Positions 9,341 to 18,268 of a stretch of 64,000 nt of DNA are shown in pieces (within the stretch, counting starts at the first letter, position 1; each line of letters opens with the position of its first letter). The notes below the pieces were generated by a model. That model searched no databases. It was not told where the DNA came from and saw only the letters and a program-made list of their open reading frames with translations. Made by a program: the position numbers and the translations under genes. The stretch is from a bacterium (lineage in GTDB: Bacteria; CAIWAD01), in NCBI GenBank assembly GCA_030429345.1, contig JAUIFJ010000016.1, positions 1-64,000 of the forward strand. The letters run 5' to 3'.

Positions 9341-9344
9341 CAAC

Positions 9345-9382
9345 CAAGGGGCTCCTGGGGAGAAATCTCTGGGAGCCCCTTG
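9345..9382 (+). terminator. Hairpin ending the DUF932 operon
   Basis: An 11-bp perfect stem (CAAGGGGCTCC and its complement) encloses a 16-base loop. It lacks a long T-run (TAATCC follows), so it may be a weak or factor-assisted terminator. It lies between the operon and the convergent SUMF1-type gene. Confidence 0.7.
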
Positions 9383-9425
9383 TAATCCCGCATTACATGC
9401 TAATTAGAATTTTGACCTGTATCTT

Positions 9426-10628
9426 CTATTCGTTATGCAGGCTTCTGCAGACTCTAAAACCAACCAGACTCTCAACACCAGACTGACTATGACTTACTCG
9501 ACGTTTCGTGTTCACATGCTCTGCAATTCCAGCCCAGGATCCACCTCGAACCACCCGATCTGTTGAATTGGTTGAACCAATGGGATTCACTTGCACCTGT
9601 TGTGTATAGTGAGTTAATGCATCATTTGTCCACTCACGTAAATTGCCTGCAATATCGAACAAACCAAGGCTACTAACACCCATGGGATAGGAGCCTTGTG
9701 GTGTTGTCCAGCCAATGCAAACCGCGGATGCCCAGTCGAATCCATAGTTTGCCACAATGCAATCTGGCTCAGCAGCTCCCCAAGGATACAATCTGTTATC
9801 CGGGAATGATGCGGCGTACTCCCATTCTGCTTCTGTTGGAAGTCTGTATCCTTCAGCATCATAAGGGTTATGAGAAACAGAATTGTCCCATTCGCCCTCG
9901 TAAAAGGGCTGGAGTCCATTTAATTCACTTAACCAATCGCAATAGCAAGCTGCTCCTACCCACGACAACCAGAAGATCGGATGATTTGCCGGATCGTATC
10001 CACCAGGGTATGCAACTTCTGGCCCCCATATTCCATTGTCGCCGACTGCTTGCCTTAAGAGGAATTCTCCATCTACAAATTCTATCTCACTGTATTGATT
10101 AAATGGGTAGATCCTTTGACCATATGCATTTATCTCAAACTCCTCTACTGTTACCAGACCTTGATCATAGGCCCATTGTGCGACTGTCATGAACTCATTA
10201 TTTGAGATCTCGAATGTCGATATCTCGAAAGAATTCGTCAGGGTAACTTGATGTATTGGTTCTGCGATGTCAGCAGCTCCCATCTGAAATGTGCCTGAGG
10301 GAACGGTTGTCATTATCGGACCCGCATGGGCTTTAACGTTAAAAGCATGAAATCTGTTAGGAGTAGCATCCCAAGACCAGTTCGTAGGGATATCTATTTC
10401 GAAGGTTGTGAAGTAGGTTTTGCCGAGAAGTGAATCCTGGTGTGTAAATATGTTCCTGCTTAAGACGGAATAGTTGACTGCTCCAGCAACAGGTGTCCAT
10501 GATAGAGATGCGCTAACTGTGTTGCCATCAGACGAAGCCTGAATGCTTACGACTGGTTGATCCAGAGAATGACAAACCTTGGAAGCGAAGAAGACTTGGA
10601 ATAGAAGTAGGAAGGAAAAAGCACGCAT
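9426..10628 (-). CDS. Secreted SUMF1/formylglycine-generating-enzyme-fold protein (first copy)
   Basis: With the start at 10628 the protein has 400 residues and a signal peptide (MRAFSFLLLFQVFFASKVCHS). Residues about 22-100 resemble a fibronectin type III module. Residues about 108-398 have the SUMF1 / FGE-sulfatase signature: IPSGTFQMG-like start (VPSGTFQMGA), EGYRLPTEAEWEYAA, YPWG, LFDIAGNLREWT, VVRGGSW and a final GFRVCR. The paired catalytic cysteines expected after GGSW are absent, so it is unlikely to make formylglycine. In this fold a non-enzymatic, C-type-lectin-like binding role is common. A paralogue of similar layout lies at 45729-46910 in the same element. It is convergent with the DUF932 operon. 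Confidence 0.88.
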   Translation of the reverse strand: MRAFSFLLLFQVFFASKVCHSLDQPVVSIQASSDGNTVSASLSWTPVAGAVNYSVLSRNIFTHQDSLLGKTYFTTFEIDIPTNWSWDATPNRFHAFNVKAHAGPIMTTVPSGTFQMGAADIAEPIHQVTLTNSFEISTFEISNNEFMTVAQWAYDQGLVTVEEFEINAYGQRIYPFNQYSEIEFVDGEFLLRQAVGDNGIWGPEVAYPGGYDPANHPIFWLSWVGAACYCDWLSELNGLQPFYEGEWDNSVSHNPYDAEGYRLPTEAEWEYAASFPDNRLYPWGAAEPDCIVANYGFDWASAVCIGWTTPQGSYPMGVSSLGLFDIAGNLREWTNDALTHYTQQVQVNPIGSTNSTDRVVRGGSWAGIAEHVNTKRRVSHSQSGVESLVGFRVCRSLHNE

Positions 10629-10867
10629 CGTCCAGGCCCTTGTTCTGCAGTGGATTCGGTCTTCTATCAAACAGCTTCGGCAAGAGGAAAGCAAGAAGAA
10701 TCTGCTTGAAGCAGTATACTAGGCCAGTTTCCCAAAGCTAAACGACATACTTTCAAAGCTGCACAGCTTTGACCAGGTTTCAGTTTGAAATGAAATGATG
10801 GGGACCCTGGCAAGCCTTGTCCATATTGGTAGGGTTCGAAGTCAATTCAACTACCGTGGGGTGCTTG

Positions 10868-11488
10868 ATGCATGACCAGTTCAAGGCCGTTTATCAGGAG
10901 TTGATCCGAGCTACTCTCGCCAATCCTGATGCAAATGAAACGACGATCACAGAAGTGGCAGCGCTAGGACTAAAGAAGCGGAAGTTTGGGCTGTTTCAGA
11001 ATGATGTAGACTACCGGCTACTTCTGCCAGACTTCTTGCCCCCTGAAGGCGTTGGTCTTTCAACCAGGAACTTTCGAGCAAATCTGGTCGGCTACACTCG
11101 CCATGGCTTCGTACTGTTGGAGTACAGGATCTACGACGAGCTGTTACGCCACAACAAGAATCCCTGGGGGATTCTGTATTACTTCGATCTTGATCGAAAG
11201 AAGCTTGAGTCTGCTATTGAAGCCAACGCAGTTAAGCACCAAGGAATCGTATGCAGTGTTTTCGCAGTGCGAAATACGGATTTTGAAGAACATCCAGCCC
11301 AGGTATCGACCATGGTGGAGAGCTGGGGAATGCCAGGTAGAAATCCGCCCATCAAGAACTCTAGGTACTATCCGATTCTTCATGCAATGAAGGGTGCTTC
11401 TGCAAAACTCAGCAAGTATGGCTGGCACTATGAACTCGTCAAGAAGGATCGTATCGCCTTCCTTGTTGGAACTGCATCCCTGATCTAG
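10868..11488 (+). CDS. Hypothetical protein
   Basis: With the ATG at 10868 the protein has 206 residues; a TTG at 10817 would add 17. I do not recognise a family. The sequence looks globular and soluble, mixed alpha/beta, without a signal peptide or membrane segment. It has many basic and aromatic residues and a recurring F/Y-D-L pattern in the middle. Its end overlaps the end of the small opposite-strand gene by 4 bp. Position between cargo and the replication genes gives no functional hint. Confidence 0.65.
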   Translation: MHDQFKAVYQELIRATLANPDANETTITEVAALGLKKRKFGLFQNDVDYRLLLPDFLPPEGVGLSTRNFRANLVGYTRHGFVLLEYRIYDELLRHNKNPWGILYYFDLDRKKLESAIEANAVKHQGIVCSVFAVRNTDFEEHPAQVSTMVESWGMPGRNPPIKNSRYYPILHAMKGASAKLSKYGWHYELVKKDRIAFLVGTASLI

Positions 11489-11703
11489 TCTCTACGGATA
11501 GAGAAGGAGTTGGCGCGAGCCCAGTCTTCAAACTCCTGGTCCATCTTGGCCCATTCCCGAAACAGGGCATTGCCGCTGTCGCTTCTTTCTTTAGCCTGTT
11601 GATCGGTTTGTATGTGTGGTGTGTGCTCCGACTTCCGAAATCCCAGGGCATGTAGTTTCCTGCGGATCTCGGGTGAGATGTGTGGTGACTTCAGTGTGTT
11701 CAT
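11485..11703 (-). CDS. Small hypothetical protein
   Basis: This 72-residue, charged, soluble protein has a basic first half (SPEIRRKLHALGFRKSEH) and an acidic/aromatic second half. I do not recognise it. No clear ribosome-binding sequence precedes the start. It is convergent with the preceding hypothetical gene and divergent from the promoter at 11748. It could be a small regulator or not a gene at all. Confidence 0.45.
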   Translation of the reverse strand: MNTLKSPHISPEIRRKLHALGFRKSEHTPHIQTDQQAKERSDSGNALFREWAKMDQEFEDWARANSFSIRRD

Positions 11704-11747
11704 TGTGTTGTTCCGTGAAATAGAGTTAAATAATTGTGGCTAAAGCC

Positions 11748-11776
11748 TTGACAATATAACCAAAAAGTGTTATACT
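11748..11776 (+). promoter_or_regulatory. Near-consensus sigma-70 promoter
   Basis: A perfect TTGACA and TATACT are separated by exactly 17 AT-rich bases. This is the strongest-looking promoter I noticed in the element. It drives the small HTH-like gene at 11805 and probably the primase-helicase gene behind it. Confidence 0.85.
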
Positions 11777-11804
11777 ATAGGTAGCGATAATAATAGGAGG
11801 CAGT

Positions 11805-11999
11805 ATGTTAGCCAATCAAGTATCCCGCTACAACCAACCGACTGTCGATTTACTGACAGATCCAGAAATTCTAGACCAGGTCAAGAACGCCCTTTTGATG
11901 GGGGCCAGCAAGAGGTCTATTGCGAACCAGGTATCCCTGAACTGGCGACAAGTGAATGCCATTGTGGAGTACTTAGAAAGGTGCCAGCCTATGAAGTAG
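11805..11999 (+). CDS. Small HTH-like regulator upstream of the primase-helicase
   Basis: This 64-residue protein starts 28 bp after a strong promoter, with an ideal ribosome-binding sequence (AGGAGGCAG). Residues about 32-58 (GASKRSIANQVSLNWRQVNAIVEYL) fit a helix-turn-helix of the resolvase or sigma-region-4 type. Its position just before the primase-helicase gene and the candidate origin suggests a copy-control or replication regulator. That role is inference from context. The following gene starts about 90 bp later with no obvious promoter, so the two are probably co-transcribed. Confidence 0.7.
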   Translation: MLANQVSRYNQPTVDLLTDPEILDQVKNALLMGASKRSIANQVSLNWRQVNAIVEYLERCQPMK

Positions 12000-12090
12000 C
12001 AGATCAACAACACGAATTCGAATAATGTCATCAATTACTGATAAGGAAAATGAATATGTATAGAATGAAAAGAAAAGAAAGCAATGCATT

Positions 12091-14328
12091 ATGCCTATAT
12101 TATACAATAATAAAGTCAAAATATCAATAGTGCACAGTGATATATTAGCGAATAACATTGGACAACCTCTCGAGAATAAAGGCCAAGTCATACGAGCAGA
12201 AGGAAAGTACCGAGCACAAGAAATCGAATGGTGTCAAGAGGACTTAGATCAATACACGGCAGGGTCATATCTGGTCAGCCCAAATCTATATAGAGATGGC
12301 AAGCGAGATGGAGAACACTGGGAAAGTTGCCAGGTCTTGTTCTTCGACTTCGACAACAAGGATGCAACAGTCCCGATTGACGAACATCAGCTGATTCGTC
12401 GGGTACAATCGCTTCCTGGGGCAACATCCAGCCAATCCTGCTACATACACCATAGTAGAAACAGCCTGCAGGGCGGCAATGGTCCAAGGCTACATTTACT
12501 GATTCCATTGCGCCATCCACTCACGGATCCAGAGCAATACAGTCTGCTCTATGATCATCTGAAGGAGAAGTACTTCCCAGAATCTGACAAAGCCGGTGAT
12601 CTTGGAAGGATGATGATCCCAGGTCGATTAGACCCGCCATCTACGTTTGTCGATGGTGATTTCCTATGGGAAGAATTGACCCTCGATGGTGCATACGCCG
12701 AGCAGATGGATCTTCAACGACAGCAGATACAGGAATCACTGGAGGCTGTCCAAAAGGCAAACAGCAATCCCATTAGTAAAGGGAGGGCGGTTTACCTATC
12801 CGTTGATACGCTTGTTCAACTTTCTCCTGGACGGTACATGCCTTTAGCGGAACTAGATCCACTTCAGAAACCGCAATTCCTATGTCCGTATTGTGGGCAT
12901 AGACCAGGTCGGGGAAATCCTGGGAAGGCAAATGCCACTTACCAACTAAATGACAAAGGGATTCCCATTGTCTTCTGCAGTAGCTGTAGGGCGGAAAAGC
13001 ATGGTGGGTCGGCTTTGAAAGGCGTATACAACATCGAAAGACATCAGCAGTTCGATGTAGTGCGAGACCACTTACGAGACAAGTACAAGGACTACTTCTT
13101 TTTAGAAGACACACTTCTGAAAGTATACATCGAGACGGATGCTCAGCCGTTCTCCATCGCTCCTGGAAAAGCACATATGGCTGCAATTGATGAACCTGTT
13201 CAGATAAAGAGCCGACTGATATCTGAAATGGCTAGAGCAGCAAAACCTAGAAGGTTCTTTAGATTCAACCAAGAAGGTGATATGAACATTGAAGCCCCCT
13301 ACTATGAGTGGCGTGGTAGCAAACTAATAGGTAGGAACTCTGCACTTCCTGAAGACCAAGTTGATAACAGCTTCATTGAAGTCTGGTTAGATTCTTTGTT
13401 TGGGATGTACAAGTACTTTATCAAGAAGTGGCTTGCCTTGTATTGCTATACAAACTATAAGCCACTACCCGTTCTAGTTCTATACAGCAAAGAAAGGGGG
13501 ACTGGCAAAAACGTTTTTGCAGAGGCCGTGTGCAGTATCTTTGAGCCCCTTCACAGCAGGGATGTAGACTACAAGAACTTCACTGAAGCATTTCAAGGAA
13601 AGCTCTGGTACATCGATGAGCAGAATACAGACAGCAAGCAATTATATGAAGTTATTAAGCAAATCGGTGGAAACAATGTTCTTGAGGTAAACAACAAGTA
13701 CGGTTTGAAACACCAGGTGGATCGTAACCTGTCGGTGATCCTGACGACCAACAATCTAACGCCAATGCAAATGGAAGCAGACGAGCTGCAACCGGATGAA
13801 TCCAACAACCAATTCTTCGTTCTGGAGATGAAACCTATTGATCCGAAGGATCGACGGAGTGACATCGCCCTGGATATCCGAAAGCGTCTGGGCCACTACA
13901 TACGGACCGAGCTAAAGCAGGTCTATGAACAGCTGCAGCAAGATCCAGACCTGACCAGGTATCGGTATGGACTGCCTGTACCCATAACACCCTACGAGGA
14001 GCGGCTCTATAGCCTTTCAAGGACATCGTTGGAGCATGAAGCAGAGGAAGTCTGGGATGCGATTTGTGATGGAAGGTACGTTGATGTCATCGGCCAGAGA
14101 TCGAGTCAGCTGGACTTCAAGACTTGCACAATGAAGCAAAGTATCACAATCAATACGTCCGATGGTGAAAAGTACATCATGCCAGCCGAGCTTCGGAAGG
14201 TTGTGAAGGGAATGGGATGCGAGACATCACCCAATAGGGTCCGAGACTACCTACAGCAAAAGGGAAGACTAGGGCTAGAGAACAAGCGAATCCGTGACAG
14301 AAGACTTGGCTACAGTGTCACCCTGTGA
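12091..14328 (+). CDS. Primase-polymerase / superfamily 3 helicase, replication protein
   Basis: This 745-residue protein fuses an archaeo-eukaryotic-type primase with a D5-like SF3 helicase. The N-terminal part has FFDFDN (84-89), a PRLHLLIPL block and GRMMIPGR, matching the catalytic layout of PrimPol-type primases. A zinc motif follows (CPYC...CSSC, about residues 266-295). The helicase part has a Walker A (SKERGTGKN, 466-474), a Walker B (LWYIDEQ, 505-511) and a polar motif C ending in TTNN. The C-terminal 150 residues may include a winged helix. Such fusions initiate or drive replication of plasmids, phages and satellites. The iteron-like cluster begins at the end of this gene, so it probably acts there. 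Confidence 0.9.
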   Translation: MPILYNNKVKISIVHSDILANNIGQPLENKGQVIRAEGKYRAQEIEWCQEDLDQYTAGSYLVSPNLYRDGKRDGEHWESCQVLFFDFDNKDATVPIDEHQLIRRVQSLPGATSSQSCYIHHSRNSLQGGNGPRLHLLIPLRHPLTDPEQYSLLYDHLKEKYFPESDKAGDLGRMMIPGRLDPPSTFVDGDFLWEELTLDGAYAEQMDLQRQQIQESLEAVQKANSNPISKGRAVYLSVDTLVQLSPGRYMPLAELDPLQKPQFLCPYCGHRPGRGNPGKANATYQLNDKGIPIVFCSSCRAEKHGGSALKGVYNIERHQQFDVVRDHLRDKYKDYFFLEDTLLKVYIETDAQPFSIAPGKAHMAAIDEPVQIKSRLISEMARAAKPRRFFRFNQEGDMNIEAPYYEWRGSKLIGRNSALPEDQVDNSFIEVWLDSLFGMYKYFIKKWLALYCYTNYKPLPVLVLYSKERGTGKNVFAEAVCSIFEPLHSRDVDYKNFTEAFQGKLWYIDEQNTDSKQLYEVIKQIGGNNVLEVNNKYGLKHQVDRNLSVILTTNNLTPMQMEADELQPDESNNQFFVLEMKPIDPKDRRSDIALDIRKRLGHYIRTELKQVYEQLQQDPDLTRYRYGLPVPITPYEERLYSLSRTSLEHEAEEVWDAICDGRYVDVIGQRSSQLDFKTCTMKQSITINTSDGEKYIMPAELRKVVKGMGCETSPNRVRDYLQQKGRLGLENKRIRDRRLGYSVTL

Positions 14329-14600
14329 CAGTTTTTGCTGATGAAACCGGCCTTCGGGCCGGTTTTTCCTTTCTACCAGGTTCACTACCCACTCCAGCAG
14401 CCATCCCTGTGACAGTCTTATTGTCACTAGTGACGGTTTTGTGACAGTTTCAAAATCGCCCTAAACCCGCTCCAGCACTTGGTTCAGGGGTATCTGTGAC
14501 AGAATGACAGTTAATATCTAAAACTTTTGCAGCAAAAAATTCTTTAGTTGAAAATACTTCTGATACTTTTTTGAAAACAACTGTCACGCTGTCACTAGGG
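14314..14600. repeat. Iteron-like TGTGACAGT repeats, candidate replication origin
   Basis: The motif TGTGACAGT occurs exactly at 14324-14332, 14408-14416 and 14440-14448, with near or partial copies at 14495-14503 and 14505-14511. Inverted copies lie at 14314-14321, 14580-14587 and 14589-14595. A perfect palindrome of the core, GTCACTAGTGAC, is at 14423-14434. AT-rich DNA (14512-14580) lies between the direct and inverted groups. Repeats plus an AT-rich stretch immediately downstream of a primase-helicase gene are typical of a plasmid-type origin. The origin role is inferred. Confidence 0.7.
14344..14367 (+). terminator. Terminator after the primase-helicase gene
   Basis: AAACCGGCC-TTCG-GGCCGGTTT is a perfect 9-bp stem with the stable TTCG tetraloop, followed by TT. 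It lies 15 bp after the stop codon, inside the start of the repeat cluster. The rest of the gap to the next gene (14601-14826) holds nothing else I can identify. Confidence 0.92.
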
Positions 14601-14826
14601 GCCAGAGTCAATTTCTCTTCGGTTTAACAAATGTCTTGGTATGCTGGTGCGATTGTTAGTAGAGGCGAATGGGTGCTTGGCAGAGTCTCTAAAATCGGAG
14701 TTGCGTGAAACCGGCCTCCTTAACAAGGATGCTAATCCTCAGCAAGTTGCTAATAATAATAATAAGTGTGCCAAGAATTACGCTCGCTGTAATTCACTGT
14801 TCTAGCATCAATTGCGATCTATTTTG

Positions 14827-16785
14827 CTATGAAACTCCCATCCCGAATGCACTTTTAAGCAAAGTAAATCTTGAAATGACTCGGACTACTGATTCAGTCT
14901 TTCTTTCTATCAGCATATAATTCTTCTCATCCTTTTTGAGATCCATAGACAAATCATTTTTAACTATGCCCTTCAATACCTCGGCACATTGCCTAATTGA
15001 TCTCACAACCAGAATTCCATTTAGCACACCACTACTAAGAATTATCTGAAGTGCTAAGGGATGCACAGCACGGAATAGATTCGCTCGCCTCTCAAACCTT
15101 ATCGCCTTGGACACTAGAATATCAATAAGGTGTTCTCTCATTTCTCCTACAGCATTTAGGTCTACCTCATTATTACCAACAATGCTATCAAGTAATTCCC
15201 TATACCTCGCTTTCTCATCGTCCGTGCGTATTCTCTCCGCAGCACTATAAAGATCGAAATCAGCCCAATGTCGTCGAATTGCAGTTACTAAATCTTGGCT
15301 GCTGATCCTGCTGATATGATTCGTTACTATGAAGCCAAGAAGTGATTCCTCATCCCATGAATCGTCAATTACTTCGTCACTACTATCGAATACCCTTGCT
15401 TCAGTTAAAAGATCATTCCTAGCCATTTTCCCATATGCCTCAACATCCAATTTTAGCTCAGGTATAGTCAATTTTGGAACATAGACAATAACTGGTTTTC
15501 CTTGTCCTAGTGCTACTGAGGCCTCTGAGTCTTTTCCAAATGTATCTGCCTCTTGTGCCATGTAGATTGCTAGCGAGCAACGTTTGAGCATTAGTGCTTC
15601 TACAAGACCTTTCGCAATTCTATCGTCGATCCAGGACTGTGTTGGATTGAAGTAGCGCAACTTCCAAGGCTTAACATTTCGGTCCGCGAACAACCCTTCA
15701 ACGAATCGATTGACCGAGACGAAATCGGATTGCGATCTCATAGATGTCGCCACATAGACATCCATATAATCAGAAGTCAAGTACTTAGCTAAGTTCTTCA
15801 ATGCACGCGATTGTGTTTTCTCCATTCGTGCAATATCTGCATCAGATTTAGGTGCCACTTTTTCAGCTTCTCGTAGAACCATATCGGAATCGATACTAAA
15901 TAATGGAGAGAATATACCATGTTTGAAGTCAGAACTGTGCTTCCTAACAAGGGCATCTATCTTTCTACGTTTCCTAACACCATACTTTGGTAATACGGAG
16001 ATCATTGGTTCAGCCTTGAGCATTTGTGCTAATTCGGTTAACTCTTTGCTTAGATATTCTCGTTCTGCTGCCTCCTGGCGCACTTGCTTAGCAGAGATAT
16101 ACCCCAAGTCCGCTAAACTTTCTTCCGGGATAAGATCGATCCAGTCCATTTCTTGTCTGTTTGTATACTCGCTTAAGTCACCCTTTTTCTTTAGTGGCAT
16201 TAGAATGTCATCAAGTGCACCTTCAGTATTGAGGTCAACATAGGCTTCAGAGAATGATGAATACAGTCTAATTGCATCAATTTGGAATCGAGAAACTGCT
16301 TCTCTCAGCCCCTCCAGACTACTGAATGCATCAATACCTAGATAGTAATTGAAGAAATCACGTGAGCATTGTTTACAACCATAATACACCAATAATGAAT
16401 TGAATTGGTCAAATGCTTGCACTTCTGATGAAGTTTTTTCAAGGATTGTAGAGAGTGTTCCTTCAGCGGCTTCTATTGTCGTATGCTCATGTTGGCTTAG
16501 CCCTATGTTTGGATTTCCTACAAGCTCAGATAGTATCTCTTCAAATTCGAATCGCTGCAAGGAAAGTGAATTTGTGAATGGTTTCCAATATTGTTCAGGT
16601 AATTCCAAGACTCTACATATTTCTTCAAGCACATCCGGTTTTGGAATCCGTATGCCCATTTCTAGATGTGAAACAGCTGATCGATTGGTCGCTACTTTAC
16701 AAGCCTTTGCAACATCTTCTTGAGTAAATCCCTTGTGCACCCTGTGCCATTTCGCATGCTTCCCGAGTTCAAGCCGAGTAGCCAT
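14827..16785 (-). CDS. XRE-HTH protein with deoxyribosyltransferase/TIR-like domain, candidate defence protein
   Basis: The start at 16785 follows AAGGAG and gives 652 residues. Residues about 8-65 are an XRE-type HTH (FTQEDVAKACKV...AVSHLEMGIRIP). Residues about 70-330 are unrecognised and mostly helical. From about 338 to 445 a Rossmann-like domain begins MDVYVATSMRS and has DDRIAKGLVEALML and KDSEASVALGQGKPVIVYVP. The D-S-E...G-K-P-V-I pattern resembles nucleoside 2-deoxyribosyltransferase, TIR and SLOG domains that act on NAD or nucleotides. The remaining 200 residues are helical. A sensor-effector that cuts a nucleotide cofactor during phage attack is a reasonable guess but unproven. It stands alone on the minus strand between the origin and an IS remnant. 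Confidence 0.7.
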   Translation of the reverse strand: MATRLELGKHAKWHRVHKGFTQEDVAKACKVATNRSAVSHLEMGIRIPKPDVLEEICRVLELPEQYWKPFTNSLSLQRFEFEEILSELVGNPNIGLSQHEHTTIEAAEGTLSTILEKTSSEVQAFDQFNSLLVYYGCKQCSRDFFNYYLGIDAFSSLEGLREAVSRFQIDAIRLYSSFSEAYVDLNTEGALDDILMPLKKKGDLSEYTNRQEMDWIDLIPEESLADLGYISAKQVRQEAAEREYLSKELTELAQMLKAEPMISVLPKYGVRKRRKIDALVRKHSSDFKHGIFSPLFSIDSDMVLREAEKVAPKSDADIARMEKTQSRALKNLAKYLTSDYMDVYVATSMRSQSDFVSVNRFVEGLFADRNVKPWKLRYFNPTQSWIDDRIAKGLVEALMLKRCSLAIYMAQEADTFGKDSEASVALGQGKPVIVYVPKLTIPELKLDVEAYGKMARNDLLTEARVFDSSDEVIDDSWDEESLLGFIVTNHISRISSQDLVTAIRRHWADFDLYSAAERIRTDDEKARYRELLDSIVGNNEVDLNAVGEMREHLIDILVSKAIRFERRANLFRAVHPLALQIILSSGVLNGILVVRSIRQCAEVLKGIVKNDLSMDLKKDEKNYMLIERKTESVVRVISRFTLLKSAFGMGVS

Positions 16786-16987
16786 GATCTCTCCTTGTGT
16801 CCAGATATTGCATTTGCAGAAGGAACGTGCATTCTGCGGTGTCAGATGTTGCCGTAGATAGCTTCGTGTTCATGTAAAGCCAGTGGCGTCAACTAAAGGG
16901 TGACGAGAAACTAGTGTAGCAGGAATGCTAAAGCGAGCGATATTGTGTTTAAAGATATAGGTGGTTTAGCTTACTACGTAAGCTTCT

Positions 16988-17475
16988 CTATTCAGGTGGA
17001 AGCTCGGACATAGAGCTCCCGGCCTTCCGTTCCTTGCATTCTCTCGGCGTCAGATCTTCTAATGAACCATGACACCGCTCCTCGTTGTATTCCTGCGGCC
17101 ACATGCGCCATTGCGGTGCTCAACGAATTGTTACAAACTGCCAGCTTTGAACAAGCCTTCCGCGTAACACGCAAACCCGGGAAAATCAAACACTTCCTAT
17201 CATGTTACATCTATATCACTCCACTTTCGAAAGAAAAAAATAGTAGCCTATTCTATTGAGTAGGGTGCGGACCGAATGTGCAACCAGCTTTACCGACCGT
17301 AACGCCGCCCCAGCGACTTCATCCTGGACCTCAAGAAACCGCATTCATCGCCCCTGGCTTCCATGCCGCCAAACTTCTTCTTCCAGTTGTAGAAGGTGGC
17401 TGGGCCAGGCCGTACTCCCGGCAGACATCTGCTGATGTCGACCTCATTCAGGATGCTGGCGATCTTGGTTTCCAT
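16988..17475 (-). pseudogene. Remnant of an IS3-family transposase (OrfA start and OrfB end)
   Basis: Reading the minus strand, 17475-17290 encodes a decayed OrfA beginning METKIASILNEVD and containing ATFYNWKKKFGGME, the hallmark of IS3-family OrfA. A frameshift follows, after which the other frame gives a leucine-zipper-like tail. Around 17109-16988 the reading QEYNEERCHGSLEDLTPRE matches the conserved end of IS3 OrfB (normally YNEERPHGSLG.LTP.EF). The catalytic DDE core between them is missing, so it cannot transpose. No intact terminal repeats are evident. The flanks 16786-16987 and 17476-17734 hold no gene I can support. Confidence 0.8.
17207..17311. repeat. Imperfect ~100-bp repeat, copy 1
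   Basis: This stretch resembles 38259-38362 in the same orientation by eye. Shared landmarks, in order, are TGTTACA, ACTTCGAAAGAAA or ACTTCGAGAAAGAAA, and AACCAGCTTTRCCGAYYGTAAC. Here it overlaps the IS3 OrfA remnant. The second copy covers the end of the CoiA-like gene. It may mark old IS ends or a recombination event between the two sites. Confidence 0.55.
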
Positions 17476-17734
17476 GGTTCGAAACTTGTACTAAGGAACT
17501 CAACAAGGTCAGAACAGAAAGAATACTCTTCAAATGAGAGTACTACGTGAGAATCGTGATTGTATAGTTTCTATGTGAAGTGCAGAGATATGGGCATTGC
17601 TTCTTGATGTAGGTCATAGTGATAGTGCTAACAGAAAACTGTAATGGGATTTGCTGGACCAGTCCAAGTCAGGAAGTCAAGCCTAGCACGTCAAGTGTTT
17701 GAAGAGTCGTACGGGGAATCGTCAGTAGCGTGAA

Positions 17735-18268
17735 ATGATCTATTCCTCCAAAATTGCAGGGCCTACCCCAATGCATTTCCTAGTTCTACTGCTAATTACA
17801 GCTACACCCGTTGATGCTGAAGTGTATCAATACGCTACTGAATCAACTGTCGCTCATTCTGAACAAGGCGATGTTTGCCTTCTATTGCGATTTCCTGGAA
17901 TATCGCTTACTCCGCCAGTTCCAGACGCGCAAGCGGATTCGCTCTGGATGGAATTTGATGCTCAAACCTTTGATGGTCCAATTCTCACTTATCTCGAACC
18001 ATTGCGTACGAGCTGGCAGCAGGAGTCCCCGGCATGGAGTGATGTCGGAGTCTATGCTAATCCTTGGGTGGATCCGTTCGGTATTCCTGTAGAACTTACA
18101 ACCCAAGTTGGATGTCAGGTGAACGTGACAAGACTATACTGTGCTATGGAAGATAGCATGGTTCAAATGAATGGCATCGTGCTTCGTCTGCCGAACGAGC
18201 TGGACAGCAGCACTTTACTGCCGGAACTGCAAAATGTGAGTTTGAACATCTCCTGGAGCGATGAATAA
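17735..18268 (+). CDS. Small exported protein coupled to the giant YD-repeat protein
   Basis: This 177-residue protein (or 165 if started at the ATG at 17771) has a signal peptide (FLVLLLITATPVDA). The mature part resembles a DNRLRE/disaggregatase-type beta-sandwich: a Trp-rich block W-x-x-E-S-P-A-W-S around residues 94-102 with flanking strands. The match is weak. Its stop overlaps the next start (TAATG), so the two are almost certainly co-translated. It could be a partner, chaperone or surface anchor for the YD-repeat toxin. No clear promoter was found upstream. Confidence 0.75.
   Translation: MIYSSKIAGPTPMHFLVLLLITATPVDAEVYQYATESTVAHSEQGDVCLLLRFPGISLTPPVPDAQADSLWMEFDAQTFDGPILTYLEPLRTSWQQESPAWSDVGVYANPWVDPFGIPVELTTQVGCQVNVTRLYCAMEDSMVQMNGIVLRLPNELDSSTLLPELQNVSLNISWSDE

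Noticed and set aside
9426-10628. Diversity-generating retroelement target (SUMF1/C-type-lectin fold is a common variable protein)
   Set aside because: I found no reverse transcriptase gene and no template-like repeat of the C-terminal coding region near either SUMF1-fold gene.
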